The notes under the pieces were generated by a model. That model was not told where the DNA came from. It worked only from the letters and a program-made list of their open reading frames with translations, and ran no database searches. Positions 48,485 through 57,518 of a DNA stretch of 64,000 nt are shown in pieces (position 1 is the first letter of the stretch; every line of letters starts with the position of its first letter). The DNA comes from Nitrospirota bacterium (lineage in GTDB: Bacteria; JACPQY01): positions 1 through 64,000 of the forward strand of contig JACPQY010000048.1 of assembly GCA_016190245.1 (NCBI GenBank). The letters run 5' to 3'. Made by a program: the position numbers and the translations under genes.

Positions 48485-49423
48485 GTGAGGGTCCTGATCA
48501 CAGGTGTGGCCGGTTTCATCGGATCACACTTGGCGGAAGACGCGTTGCACAGTGGGGACGAAGTGATCGGGGTAGACTGTTTCACGCCGTTCTATGACCG
48601 TTCCTACAAGGAGAGGAACGCAGCGGTCCTCAGCGGACGAAAGGGTTTCACGTTTCTCCAGCAGGATCTGAGCGAGGCTGACTTGGGTCCGGTTCTCGAA
48701 AGTGTGGAGACAGTGTTTCATCTCTCGGCCCAGGCGGGTGTCAGGTCCAGTTGGGGGGCGCAGTTCTCGGACTACACGCGGCACAATGTGACGGTCACCC
48801 AGCGGCTCCTCGAAGCATCCAAGGGCAGGGGGTTGAGGAAGTTTGTGTATGCGTCCAGTTCATCGGTGTATGGGGAACCGGGCGTGTACCCCCTCGTCGA
48901 AGATATGGCCTGCCGACCCATCTCGCCCTACGGCGTGACCAAGCTCGCGGCCGAACACTTGTGCATGCTGTATCACCGTTCCTACGGGGTCCCGTGCGTG
49001 GCCCTGCGCTATTTCACGGTGTATGGACCGCGGCAGCGCCCGGATATGGCGTTCCATAGGATGATCCGCGCGGCGCTGGATGGGAAGCCGTTCCCGCTTT
49101 ACGGCGACGGGCGGCAAACCCGCGACTTCACGTTTGTGGCCGATGCCGTGAAGGCCACGCGCGCGGCTGCCGACGCGCCTGCGGGCGAGGTGCTAAACGT
49201 GGGCGGTGGCAGCCGGGTGACGATGCTCGATGTGGTCGAGACGCTCCGCTCGATCGCAGACCGGCCCCTCCGCATTCAGGAAGAGGAACCCCAGAAGGGG
49301 GACGTCCGCCACACCTGGGCGGACCTCACGCGCGCCCGGCGCCACCTCAACTATACCCCTTCGGTTGGCCTGAAAGATGGCCTCCAGGCGGAGTGGGCGT
49401 GGCTGAAGTCGGTTCCTCGCTGA
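48485..49423 (+). CDS. UDP-glucose/glucuronate 4-epimerase-like SDR
   Basis: 312 residues. GVAGFIGSHL Rossmann motif, SSSSVYG and YGVTK active site, and ALRYFTVYGPRQRPDM plus YGDGRQTRDFTFVADAV, as in NAD-dependent UDP-sugar epimerases. GTG or ATG start at 48485. Makes UDP-galactose or UDP-galacturonate-type sugars for surface polymers; exact substrate not fixed. Convergent with pntB, 9 bp apart. Confidence 0.88.
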   Translation: MRVLITGVAGFIGSHLAEDALHSGDEVIGVDCFTPFYDRSYKERNAAVLSGRKGFTFLQQDLSEADLGPVLESVETVFHLSAQAGVRSSWGAQFSDYTRHNVTVTQRLLEASKGRGLRKFVYASSSSVYGEPGVYPLVEDMACRPISPYGVTKLAAEHLCMLYHRSYGVPCVALRYFTVYGPRQRPDMAFHRMIRAALDGKPFPLYGDGRQTRDFTFVADAVKATRAAADAPAGEVLNVGGGSRVTMLDVVETLRSIADRPLRIQEEEPQKGDVRHTWADLTRARRHLNYTPSVGLKDGLQAEWAWLKSVPR

Positions 49424-49432
49424 GCCCCGCGG

Positions 49433-50815
49433 CTATCCCTGCTTGAGGGCCGCGGCCAGACCGGTGATGACTTTCTTGGCGTCGCCGAAGACCATCATCG
49501 TCTTGTCGAGGTAGAACAGCTCGTTGTCGATGCCGGCAAAGCCCGGGTTCATGCTCCGCTTGATGAAGATGACCGTGCGGGCCTTGTCTACGTCCAGGAT
49601 CGGCATGCCGTAGAGCGGGGAGTCCGCCTTGGTGCGGGCGGCCGGATTCGTCACATCGTTCGCCCCCACGACGATGGCCACCTCCGCCTCGGGGAAGAGA
49701 GGGTTGACCCGCTCCATCTCCCAGAGCTGGTCGTAGGGCACGTCGGCCTCGGCCAGCAACACATTCATGTGCCCGGGCATGCGGCCCGCCACGGGATGGA
49801 TGGCGAACTTGACGTCGGTCCCGCGTGCGGAAAGCACGTTGGAGAGTTCTTTCACGGCGTGCTGGGCCTGGGCGACGGCCATTCCGTAACCCGGCGCGAC
49901 GATCACAAGCCGGGCCCCGTCGAACACCGTGGCGGCATCCTCGACCGTATAGCCCTGAACGCTGCGCCCCGTGGGCGAGGTTCCTGCGCCGGCGCCCGCC
50001 TGTACGGTCCCCACGCCTGCAAAGAGCACGTTCGTGAAGGACCGGTTCATCGCCTTGCACATGAGGATGGAAAGGATGAGACCGGAGGAGCCATCCAGCG
50101 CGCCCGCGATGATCAGGAGCTTGTTGTTCATGACGAAGCCCATGGCGGCCGAAGAGAGACCGGCGTACGAATTGAGAATGGCGATCACCGTGGGCATGTC
50201 CGCCCCGCCGATCGGGAGGAGGAGCAGGACACCGAACGCGAGGGCCGCAGCCATCAGGATCGGCACCAGGGAGGTCGCGCCCGGCTCGATCGTGAGGTAG
50301 ACGGCCAGCAGGACAGCAGTTCCGAGAACGGCCAGACTGACGAGATTCCGTCCGGGGTAGACGATCGGCCGTGTCGGAAGGATCTCCTGGAGCTTGCCAA
50401 AGGCCATGAGGCTCCCCGTGAAGGTGAGATAGCCGAGCAGGATTTCCGTCGAGAGGGCGCCCATCGTGAACGTGCCGATGTGCGGGGCGTTCGAGTAGTA
50501 CTCGGCCGTGCCGACCAGGCCCGCGGCGAGCCCGCCGAACGCGTGGGAAAGGGCCGTCCGCTGGGGGACGGCGGTCATGGGCATGAAGATGGCCATCGGT
50601 GCCCCGATCAGGCTGCCGAGGGCGATGGCCAGGGCGATCCAGGTCCAGCCCTTCACGTCGAAACCGGCCAGCGTGCCTACCACGGCGAGGACCATCGCCA
50701 GCGTCCCGGCCCAGTTGCCGCGACGCGAGGTCTTGACCTGGCCCATCCACTTCAGGGAAAGGACGAACAGGGCCGCGGAGGCCAGGTACACGAACTGCAC
50801 CCACTGCTCGGACAT
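49433..50815 (-). CDS. pntB: NAD(P) transhydrogenase subunit beta
   Basis: 460 residues. About nine transmembrane helices followed by the soluble NADP(H)-binding dIII domain with PGYGMAVAQAQHAV, HPVAGRMPGHMNVLLAEA and GANDVTNPAA. ATG 50815 lies 2 bp after the pntAB stop. Uses the proton gradient to make NADPH from NADH. Confidence 0.95.
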   Translation of the reverse strand: MSEQWVQFVYLASAALFVLSLKWMGQVKTSRRGNWAGTLAMVLAVVGTLAGFDVKGWTWIALAIALGSLIGAPMAIFMPMTAVPQRTALSHAFGGLAAGLVGTAEYYSNAPHIGTFTMGALSTEILLGYLTFTGSLMAFGKLQEILPTRPIVYPGRNLVSLAVLGTAVLLAVYLTIEPGATSLVPILMAAALAFGVLLLLPIGGADMPTVIAILNSYAGLSSAAMGFVMNNKLLIIAGALDGSSGLILSILMCKAMNRSFTNVLFAGVGTVQAGAGAGTSPTGRSVQGYTVEDAATVFDGARLVIVAPGYGMAVAQAQHAVKELSNVLSARGTDVKFAIHPVAGRMPGHMNVLLAEADVPYDQLWEMERVNPLFPEAEVAIVVGANDVTNPAARTKADSPLYGMPILDVDKARTVIFIKRSMNPGFAGIDNELFYLDKTMMVFGDAKKVITGLAAALKQG

Positions 50816-50817
50816 CT

Positions 50818-51120
50818 CTACTTGTCGTCCTTTCTCTTGAACATGCGAAGGATCCGCTCCGTGATCATGAACCCGCCGATGGCATTGATGGCGGAACAGA
50901 CGATGGCAAGGGTGCCAAGCACCGTGGTGAGCGATGTTTCCTGGCGCCCGGCGATGATGAGGGAGCCCACGATCGCGATCGAGGAGATGGCGTTGGTCAG
51001 CGACATGAGCGGCGTATGCAGGAGCCTGGAGACACCCCGGATGAGTTCGAGCCCGAGGAAGCTGGCCAGCACGAAGACGAAGAGGTTGCTGATGAGGTCG
51101 CTCTGCGAGATCTCGTGCAT
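50818..51120 (-). CDS. pntAB: NAD(P) transhydrogenase subunit alpha, membrane part
   Basis: 100 residues with four hydrophobic helices (NLFVFVLASFLGLELI; TPLMSLTNAISSIAIVGSLI; LGTLAIVCSAINAIGGFMI). It is the dII membrane piece of PntA, encoded separately as in Rhodospirillum and many other bacteria. Its ATG overlaps the pntAA stop by one base. Confidence 0.93.
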   Translation of the reverse strand: MHEISQSDLISNLFVFVLASFLGLELIRGVSRLLHTPLMSLTNAISSIAIVGSLIIAGRQETSLTTVLGTLAIVCSAINAIGGFMITERILRMFKRKDDK

Positions 51121-52268
51121 CAGACGGTTCCCCCTCCCGGCCCCAGCGCCTTGAGTGTGGGTTCATGGACGACCCGCCCCTCGTGGATCACGAGCGGTCC
51201 CTTGACCATCTCGTCCGCGAGATTCACGTTCAGCCGGCCGTCCTTGACCAGTTGCAGCAGGTAGCTCTGGATGTTCCTGGAATACATCTGGCTGGCATGG
51301 GGCGCCAGCGAGGCCGGCAGGTTGAGCGGGGCGTGGATGACGACGCCGTGTTTCACCACCGTCCGGCCCGGCTCGGTCAGCTCGCAGTTTCCCTGTTGCT
51401 CGGCGGCGAGGTCCACGATCACGGAGCCCGGCCGCATGCCCTGCACGGCTTCCGCCGTGATCAGTACGGGCGCGCGCCGCCCGGGTATGAGGGCCGTGGT
51501 AATCACGACGTCCGCCGACCGTGCCTGCTTCGCGAGGAACGCCTGCTGGTTGCGGTAGAACTCCTCCGATTGGGCCTTGGCGTAGCCGCCCGCGTCCTGG
51601 GCGTCTTTCGCCTGGACGTCCATCTGCACGAATTTCGCGCCGAGACTCTCGATCTGCTCCTTGACGACGGGCCTCACGTCGTAGGCTTCCACCACGGCGC
51701 CCAGGCGGCGGGCCGTGGCGATGGCCTGGAGGCCCGCGACTCCGGCCCCGATCACGAAGACCCGCGCGGGCGAAATGGTGCCTGCGGCCGTCATGAGCAT
51801 GGGAAAGAACTTCGGCAGCGACTCGGCCGCCAGGATCACGGCCTTGTAGCCTGCTGCTGTGGCCTGCGAACTGAGGGCGTCCATGGGTTGCGCTCGCGAG
51901 ATCCGGGGCATGAGCTCCATCGCGAAGGCGGTGGCCTTTCGCGCGGCCACGGCGCGGACGGCGTCCAAGTTCAGCGTGGGATAGAGGAATGAAATGAGCG
52001 CGGTGCCCTCTCGCAACCCTTCCGCCTCGGAGGGGGACGGCGGCCGGACCTTCAGGATGACGTCGGAGCCGGCATACAGATCCGCCGCCGAGGGCGCCAC
52101 CATGGCCCCCTTTTCGACATACGCCGCGTCCACGTATCCCGATTGGACGCCTGCACCAGTCTCGATGAGGACTTCGAGCTTGGCAGCGGTGAGCTTGGAC
52201 ACTGAGTCCGGGACGAGGGCCACACGCGTTTCCCCCTCCGCCGTTTCCTTCGGGACTCCAACCTTCAT
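51120..52268 (-). CDS. pntAA: NAD(P) transhydrogenase subunit alpha, NAD(H)-binding part
   Basis: 382 residues, the dI domain: KVGVPKETAEGETRVALVP at the start and GAGVAGLQAIATARRLGAVVEAYD for NAD binding, VIVDLAAEQQGNCELT for the mobile loop region. First gene of pntAA-pntAB-pntB; it starts at ATG 52268. Confidence 0.95.
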   Translation of the reverse strand: MKVGVPKETAEGETRVALVPDSVSKLTAAKLEVLIETGAGVQSGYVDAAYVEKGAMVAPSAADLYAGSDVILKVRPPSPSEAEGLREGTALISFLYPTLNLDAVRAVAARKATAFAMELMPRISRAQPMDALSSQATAAGYKAVILAAESLPKFFPMLMTAAGTISPARVFVIGAGVAGLQAIATARRLGAVVEAYDVRPVVKEQIESLGAKFVQMDVQAKDAQDAGGYAKAQSEEFYRNQQAFLAKQARSADVVITTALIPGRRAPVLITAEAVQGMRPGSVIVDLAAEQQGNCELTEPGRTVVKHGVVIHAPLNLPASLAPHASQMYSRNIQSYLLQLVKDGRLNVNLADEMVKGPLVIHEGRVVHEPTLKALGPGGGTV

Positions 52269-52340
52269 GATTGTGGCCCTGCCATGCCGGGGCGCATGTT
52301 GAGGCAGACGGCGGGGTTTTTCAAGCCGGAGGCAACGGCG

Positions 52341-53142
52341 TCAGGCCTTCCTTGGTTCCTTCCGCGCTCCCCTGAACACCGGCGGGCGCTTCTGCATGAA
52401 GGCCATGACGCCTTCCGTGAAGTCGTCCGATCTCATCAGCTCCAACTGGCGTTACTTTTCGAGGTCGAGGGCCTGAGGGAGTTCCGCGGAGAGGTTTTCG
52501 TACACCGTCCGCTTCGTGGCGGCCAGGGCAAGCGGCGCAGCTGCTGCGAGCGGGCGGGCCAGCCCCGAGACCTCCGACTCCAGGCGGTCGTCGGGCACCA
52601 CACTCACCATCCCGATCGCCTCGGCCCGTGCCGCGTCGATCTTCTCCGCCGTCAGCATCATCTCGAGGGCCCGTGTCAGACCCACGAGCCGCGGCAGGAA
52701 AAAGGTGCTGCCGCCGTCGGGCAGAAGTCCCACCTTGACGAAGGCCTGTGTGAAGAAAGCCGTGGTGGACACCACGCGCAGGTCTTACGCGAGGGCCAGA
52801 CTGAGGCCGAAGCCTGCAGCCGCACCGCGCACTTGGGCAATCGCCGGCTTGGGCATCTTGGCCAGGGTCTCGATGCTCCCGTGGAACCCCTCCGTGAAGA
52901 CTCTTTCGGTTCCGCCCAGGCTGTCGGCCAGGTTCGGCGGCTGCCTGAGGTCCGCACCGGCGCAGAAACTTCCCCCCTCACCCGTCAGGATGAGAACGCG
53001 GCACGCCTCATCCTCCGCCGCGGCGTGCAGCGCGGCGGAGACGCATCACCGAAGGCGGATCGAGGGCGTTGCGTTTCTCCGGTCGGCAGATCGTGATGGT
53101 GGTGACGGCGCCTTCGCTTTCAGATCTGATCGCGTCGGTCAT
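52341..53142 (-). pseudogene. decayed enoyl-CoA hydratase
   Basis: The minus strand still encodes a whole crotonase in pieces: start MTDAIRSESEGAVTTITICR, then after a frameshift near 53047 the segment LHAAAEDEACRVLILTGEGG and FCAGADL, then IAQVRGAAAGFGLSLALA followed by an in-frame TAA (at about 52785-52787) before DLRVVS, then LLPDGGSTFFLPRLVG, and a second TAA (52453-52455) before RQLELMRSDDFTEG...RPPVFRG. Three lesions (one frameshift, two stops) show it is not functional. It lies upstream of pntAA on the same strand. Confidence 0.85.
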
Positions 53143-53286
53143 TCAAGTCTCCTCTCGTTGGGTTTCCGCCGAGGGCGGACTCATCTTGTACGCCGGGGAG
53201 TCAAATCGCAAGCGGAAGGCGGAGGCGGGCGTTGCCTCCGGATTCCAGTTGGCGCTCTCGCCCCTACGCCGAGCAGCCCCCCAATC

Positions 53287-53295
53287 TGATAGAAT
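53287..53295 (+). promoter_or_regulatory. extended -10 promoter of aceE
   Basis: TGA-TAGAAT (53287-53295) is a good extended -10; no clear -35 at 17 bp. The predicted start near 53302 lies between two possible ATGs and favours the one at 53312. Confidence 0.5.
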
Positions 53296-53311
53296 GTTTC
53301 GCAAGGTGACG

Positions 53312-55987
53312 ATGCAGGGCGGTCCCGTACCCCGGCGGGAGGGGGGTGCCGACGGCAAGTGGCTCGACGCCGTCGAGTACGTGCTGGAATCCTACCTGAA
53401 AAACGAGACGCCGGAACGAGTCCCCCTACTGTTCGAACGGCTTCTCGACCGGCTGCGGCAGGCCGGGATCAACGCGCCCTCGGTCCTCAACACCCCGTAC
53501 GTGAATACCATTCCCGTCGGAGAAGAACCTCCGTTTCCGGGAAACTACGACCTCGAACACGCGATCCGCAATGCCATCCGGTGGAACGCCATGGCCATGG
53601 TCGTCCAGGCCAATCGAAATAGGCCCGGAGTCGGAGGCCACATCTCCACCTATGCCTCAAGCGCAACGCTGTACGAGGTTGGGTTCCAGCACTTTTTCCG
53701 AGGGGGCGGCGACCGACCGGCCGATCTGGTCTATTTCCAAGGGCACGCTTCGCCCGGTATCTACGCCAGGGCGTTTCTCGAGGGGCGCCTCTCGGAAAAG
53801 CAGCTTCACAACTTCCGTCAGGAACTGGCCGAAGGGGGAGGGCTGCCCTCGTACCCCCACCCCTTCCTCATGCCGGATTTCTGGCAGTTTCCTACAGTCT
53901 CCATGGGACTTGCACCGATCATGTCCATCTATCAGGCCCGTTTCCTTCGATACGTGAAGGCGCGCGGTCTCCTCGCAGGAGACGAACCTCGCGTCTGGTG
54001 CTTCGTGGGGGACGGCGAAACCGACGAGCCGGAATCGCTCGGAGCCCTTACACTTGCCGCCCGGGAGAACTTGGACAATCTGGTATGGGTCGTCAACTGC
54101 AATCTCCAACGCCTGGACGGGCCTGTCCGCGGCAACGGCAAGATCATCCAGGAGTTGGAGGCTGCGTTCCGCGGCGCTGGCTGGAAGGTGATCAAGTTGA
54201 TTTGGGGGCGGGACTGGGATCCGCTCCTGAAGGCCGATGCGAGCGGACTCCTGATCCGACGGATGGAGGAGGCCGTCGACGGGGACTATCAGAAGTATTC
54301 GGTGGAGCCGGGCAGCTACACGCGAAGGCATTTCTTCGGCAAGTACCCCGAGCTCCTGGAGCTTGTGAATCACCTCACGGACGAGCGGATCCACAAGTTG
54401 CTCCGGGGCGGTCATGACACTCGCAAGGTGTACGCGGCCTATCGGGTCGCGGTCGAACATCGAGGATCACCCACCGTCATTCTCGCAAAGACCGTGAAAG
54501 GGTACGGGCTGGGCGAAGCGGGCGAGGGACGAAACATCACCCACCAGCAGAAGAAGCTGAACGAGAAAGAACTGCGGGAGTTTCGATCGAGATTCCGCAT
54601 CCCCATCAGCGACGAAGAGGTGGCGGACGCGCCGTTCTACCGCCCGCCCGACTCGACTCCGGAGATGGCCTATCTCATGGAGCGAAGGAGGGCGCTGGGC
54701 GGTTTCGTGCCGAACCGACGGACAGTTCTCCCCACCATGCGCATGCCTTCGATCGAGCCTTTTTCTGAGTTTCTCAAAGGGTCGGGAGATGTCGAAGCGT
54801 CAACGACGATGGCCTTCGTCCGAATGTTGAGCCTCCTGATGCGGCACCCGGAGATCGGCCGGCACGTGGTTCCGATCATTCCCGACGAGGCGCGCACGTT
54901 CGGCATGGACGCCCTGTTCCGACAATTCGGCATCTATTCCTCGAAGGGGCAGCTCTACGAGCCGGTCGACCGCGAAACGCTCTTCTACTACCAGGAGAAA
55001 CACGACGGCCAGATCCTGGAGGAAGGGATTACGGAGGCGGGCGCCATGTCCTCCTTCATCGCCGCCGGTTCGGCGGCCTCCACCTTGGGCGTGCCGACGA
55101 TTCCTTTCTACGTCTACTACTCCATGTTTGGGTTCCAGCGCATCGGCGATCTCATCTGGGCCGCAGCCGACATGAAAACGAAAGGGTTTCTTCTGGGCGC
55201 GACGGCCGGGCGGACCACGCTCGCGGGCGAAGGCCTCCAGCACCAGGACGGCCACAGTCACCTGCTCGCCGCGGCCGTGCCGACCCTCTTGACCTACGAT
55301 CCTGCATTCGCCTTTGAAATGGCCGTGATCCTCCAGGACGGCATGCGGCGGATGTACGAAGCTGGGGAAGACGTTTTCTACTACCTGACGCTCTACAACG
55401 AGAACTATCCCATGCCCCCGATGCCGGACGGGGCGCGGGACGGCATCCTCAAGGGACTCTACAAGTTCCGAGCGGCCCCACGGGAACGGAACCATCGCGC
55501 GCATCTCTTCGGAAGCGGGCCGCTCCTAAGGGAGGCCCTGAGGGCGCAGGAGATCCTGGGGGAACGATATGGCATCGCAGCCGACGTCTGGAGCGCGACC
55601 AGCTACAAGCGGCTCCGATCCGACGCCCTCCGAACCCGGCGGTGGAACCGCCTCCACCCAACCGAGCCGCCACGGAGGGCCTACGTAGAAACCCTACTTG
55701 AAAACGAAAAAGGGGTTTTCGTGGCCGTGTCGGACTATGTGACGCTCGTGCCCGATCAGATCGCGCCTTGGATTCCCGGAGGGCTGACGACCCTGGGCAC
55801 CGACGGATTCGGACGGAGCGATGATCGCGCGCGTCTCCGGCGATACTTCGAGGTGGACGCCGAGTCCATCGTGGTCGCCACGCTGTACGCACTCTCCCTG
55901 CGTGGCGAGATCGGGGCCGATAGGGCTTCCCGGGCCGCTCGAGACCTCAAGATTGACCCCGAGAAATCTTGCCCGATTCCCGCCTGA
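53312..55987 (+). CDS. aceE: pyruvate dehydrogenase E1, homodimeric type
   Basis: 891 residues, close to the 887 of E. coli AceE and similar along its length. NTIPVGEEPPFPGN, GHASPGIYARAFLEGRL, the thiamine diphosphate motif GDGETDEPES (from about residue 234) ending NCNLQRLDGP, and LGTDGFGRSD near the C-terminus. ATG 53312 is preceded by AAGGTG; ATG 53294 would lie inside the -10 box. Decarboxylates pyruvate and acetylates the lipoyl group of AceF, encoded three genes later. Confidence 0.95.
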   Translation: MQGGPVPRREGGADGKWLDAVEYVLESYLKNETPERVPLLFERLLDRLRQAGINAPSVLNTPYVNTIPVGEEPPFPGNYDLEHAIRNAIRWNAMAMVVQANRNRPGVGGHISTYASSATLYEVGFQHFFRGGGDRPADLVYFQGHASPGIYARAFLEGRLSEKQLHNFRQELAEGGGLPSYPHPFLMPDFWQFPTVSMGLAPIMSIYQARFLRYVKARGLLAGDEPRVWCFVGDGETDEPESLGALTLAARENLDNLVWVVNCNLQRLDGPVRGNGKIIQELEAAFRGAGWKVIKLIWGRDWDPLLKADASGLLIRRMEEAVDGDYQKYSVEPGSYTRRHFFGKYPELLELVNHLTDERIHKLLRGGHDTRKVYAAYRVAVEHRGSPTVILAKTVKGYGLGEAGEGRNITHQQKKLNEKELREFRSRFRIPISDEEVADAPFYRPPDSTPEMAYLMERRRALGGFVPNRRTVLPTMRMPSIEPFSEFLKGSGDVEASTTMAFVRMLSLLMRHPEIGRHVVPIIPDEARTFGMDALFRQFGIYSSKGQLYEPVDRETLFYYQEKHDGQILEEGITEAGAMSSFIAAGSAASTLGVPTIPFYVYYSMFGFQRIGDLIWAAADMKTKGFLLGATAGRTTLAGEGLQHQDGHSHLLAAAVPTLLTYDPAFAFEMAVILQDGMRRMYEAGEDVFYYLTLYNENYPMPPMPDGARDGILKGLYKFRAAPRERNHRAHLFGSGPLLREALRAQEILGERYGIAADVWSATSYKRLRSDALRTRRWNRLHPTEPPRRAYVETLLENEKGVFVAVSDYVTLVPDQIAPWIPGGLTTLGTDGFGRSDDRARLRRYFEVDAESIVVATLYALSLRGEIGADRASRAARDLKIDPEKSCPIPA

Positions 55988-55997
55988 GCCGCACGTC

Positions 55998-56026
55998 TTG
56001 TTGCGGCCGGGAGGGTCTGATAGATT
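55998..56026 (+). promoter_or_regulatory. promoter of the queC-like gene
   Basis: TTGTTG (55998-56003), 17-nt spacer, extended TGA-TAGATT (56018-56026). ATG 56036 lies 9 nt after the -10, predicting a leader of only about 3 nt. Confidence 0.55.
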
Positions 56027-56035
56027 CCGCGACGG

Positions 56036-56656
56036 ATGACGAAACCGGTGCTGGTGCTGCTCTCCGGCGGGGTCGATTCGTCGGTTCTCCTGTACTGGAC
56101 TTTGAGCCTATGTCTCCACCCTCGGGTTCTGGATTTCCAGTATCCGGGGCGGCTCGAAGAGGAGGCCCAGGCAGCGGCGCGGGTGTCCGGCGCGGCCAGC
56201 GTCGGTCCGGTCGTCCGGATCGATCTGCCCTTCGTCGACGCGCCGAAGGAGGAACATTCGGCGTACATCCCGAAGCGGAATCTCATTTACTACGGGATCG
56301 CCGCTTCCATCGCGGAGCAGTGGGAATTTGACACGATCTACGGCGGCCACATAGATCCCGACGGCCGTTCCTTTTCAGATGCCCGGGCGGATTTCTTCGA
56401 CGCCTTGAACTCGCTGATTGCCGCCTCGAGCCATACGGGCAGCAGCCGTCCCTGCCGGGTCGAAACGCCCTTCATTCGGAAAAGCAAGGCGGACGTGATT
56501 CGCCTCGGCCGCGATCTGGGGGTTCCGTTCGATCTCACGTGGAGTTGTCTAAGAGACGGGCCGATTCACTGCCGGTCGTGCTCATCGTGCAGGGAGCGCC
56601 GCGATGGGTTTCGATCGGCGGGGGTGGATGATCCGTTGGCGCTTCCCGCGGCCTGA
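56036..56656 (+). CDS. QueC-like 7-cyano-7-deazaguanine synthase
   Basis: 206 residues. PP-loop SGGVDSS (10-16), YIPKRNLIYYGIAAS, and the C-terminal zinc site CLRDGPIHCRSCSSC with four cysteines, as in QueC, which converts CDG to preQ0 with ATP and ammonia. Somewhat short for QueC (about 220-230). No other queuosine gene is near. Inserted between aceE and aceF, together with a methyltransferase; it may be standard tRNA-modification or a specialised deazaguanine path. Confidence 0.85.
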   Translation: MTKPVLVLLSGGVDSSVLLYWTLSLCLHPRVLDFQYPGRLEEEAQAAARVSGAASVGPVVRIDLPFVDAPKEEHSAYIPKRNLIYYGIAASIAEQWEFDTIYGGHIDPDGRSFSDARADFFDALNSLIAASSHTGSSRPCRVETPFIRKSKADVIRLGRDLGVPFDLTWSCLRDGPIHCRSCSSCRERRDGFRSAGVDDPLALPAA

Positions 56657-56720
56657 GGGATGTGGGCATTCCTCTCCGCTTCTCTTGTGATCCGCGCGCG
56701 GGCGACCATCGCATCCCCAT

Positions 56721-57518
56721 ATGAGAGAAACCACCCTCTCTTCCAAGTACACGGGCCTCCTGGCCCGCTTTTACGACGAGGACAGTCGCTGGCACGACTA
56801 CGAGGCGGAGGCTGCGTGGATACGTCGGGAATGCCGGCACCGCATGCGCGCCCCGCGCGCGCGTCTCCTCGACCTGTGCTGCGGTAGCGGATCGCATGCT
56901 CTCGTCCTGGCGCGATTCGGATATCGCGTAACCGGCATCGACCTTTCACCGACCATGGTTCGGCTCGCGCGAGAGAAGGTTCCGCCCCGCCCTCGCAAGG
57001 AGGCTCCATCCTTCCACCGCGGCTCGGTCCTTCAGATTCCGAAGAACCTTGGCCCGTTTGACGGCGCCTACCTCCTGGGACTCAGCATTCTTGTGGAAAC
57101 CATTTTCGATCGCGTCGGCGTTCTCGCGCGGCGGGTGGCCCGTGTCGTGGCGCCGGGCGGGTTCTTCCTGTTTGATGCCCACCTCGGGTCCTCCCACCCC
57201 CACACCCCCCCACGAGGCGCCGCAACGTATCGGGTGGACGGGATCGAGGGCAGCCTTCGCATCTCCGAGGTTCGCCGCCGGGCGGACCGGACGTACCACT
57301 ATGACTGGGCTCTCAAACGTGGACGGTGGGCGCTGGGGCTCCACGCCGCAGAACGGCTGAAGATCCTTCGGGGGAGCGATCTTGCCGCCGTCGTGGACGG
57401 CTGCCTGGAATCCGGCTGCTGGGATCATCCGAGGGTTCTCCACCCTCCCCAAACCAAGTCGGGCTATCGCCTGGTGGCCCTTGTCCGCAAGGCGGCCCCG
57501 ATCTGCCATGGATGTTAG
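56721..57518 (+). CDS. class I SAM-dependent methyltransferase
   Basis: 265 residues. Motif I LLDLCCGSGSHALVLARFG, acidic end of strand 2 GIDLSPTMV, then FDGAYLLG and VAPGGFFLFDAHL, a typical class I fold. The C-terminus is Arg-rich. Its end overlaps aceF by 11 bp, so the two are coupled. Target unknown. Confidence 0.85.
   Translation: MRETTLSSKYTGLLARFYDEDSRWHDYEAEAAWIRRECRHRMRAPRARLLDLCCGSGSHALVLARFGYRVTGIDLSPTMVRLAREKVPPRPRKEAPSFHRGSVLQIPKNLGPFDGAYLLGLSILVETIFDRVGVLARRVARVVAPGGFFLFDAHLGSSHPHTPPRGAATYRVDGIEGSLRISEVRRRADRTYHYDWALKRGRWALGLHAAERLKILRGSDLAAVVDGCLESGCWDHPRVLHPPQTKSGYRLVALVRKAAPICHGC

Noticed and set aside
49347-50804. 485-codon minus-strand frame in pntB
   Set aside because: Arg-rich shifted frame of pntB with no membrane helices.
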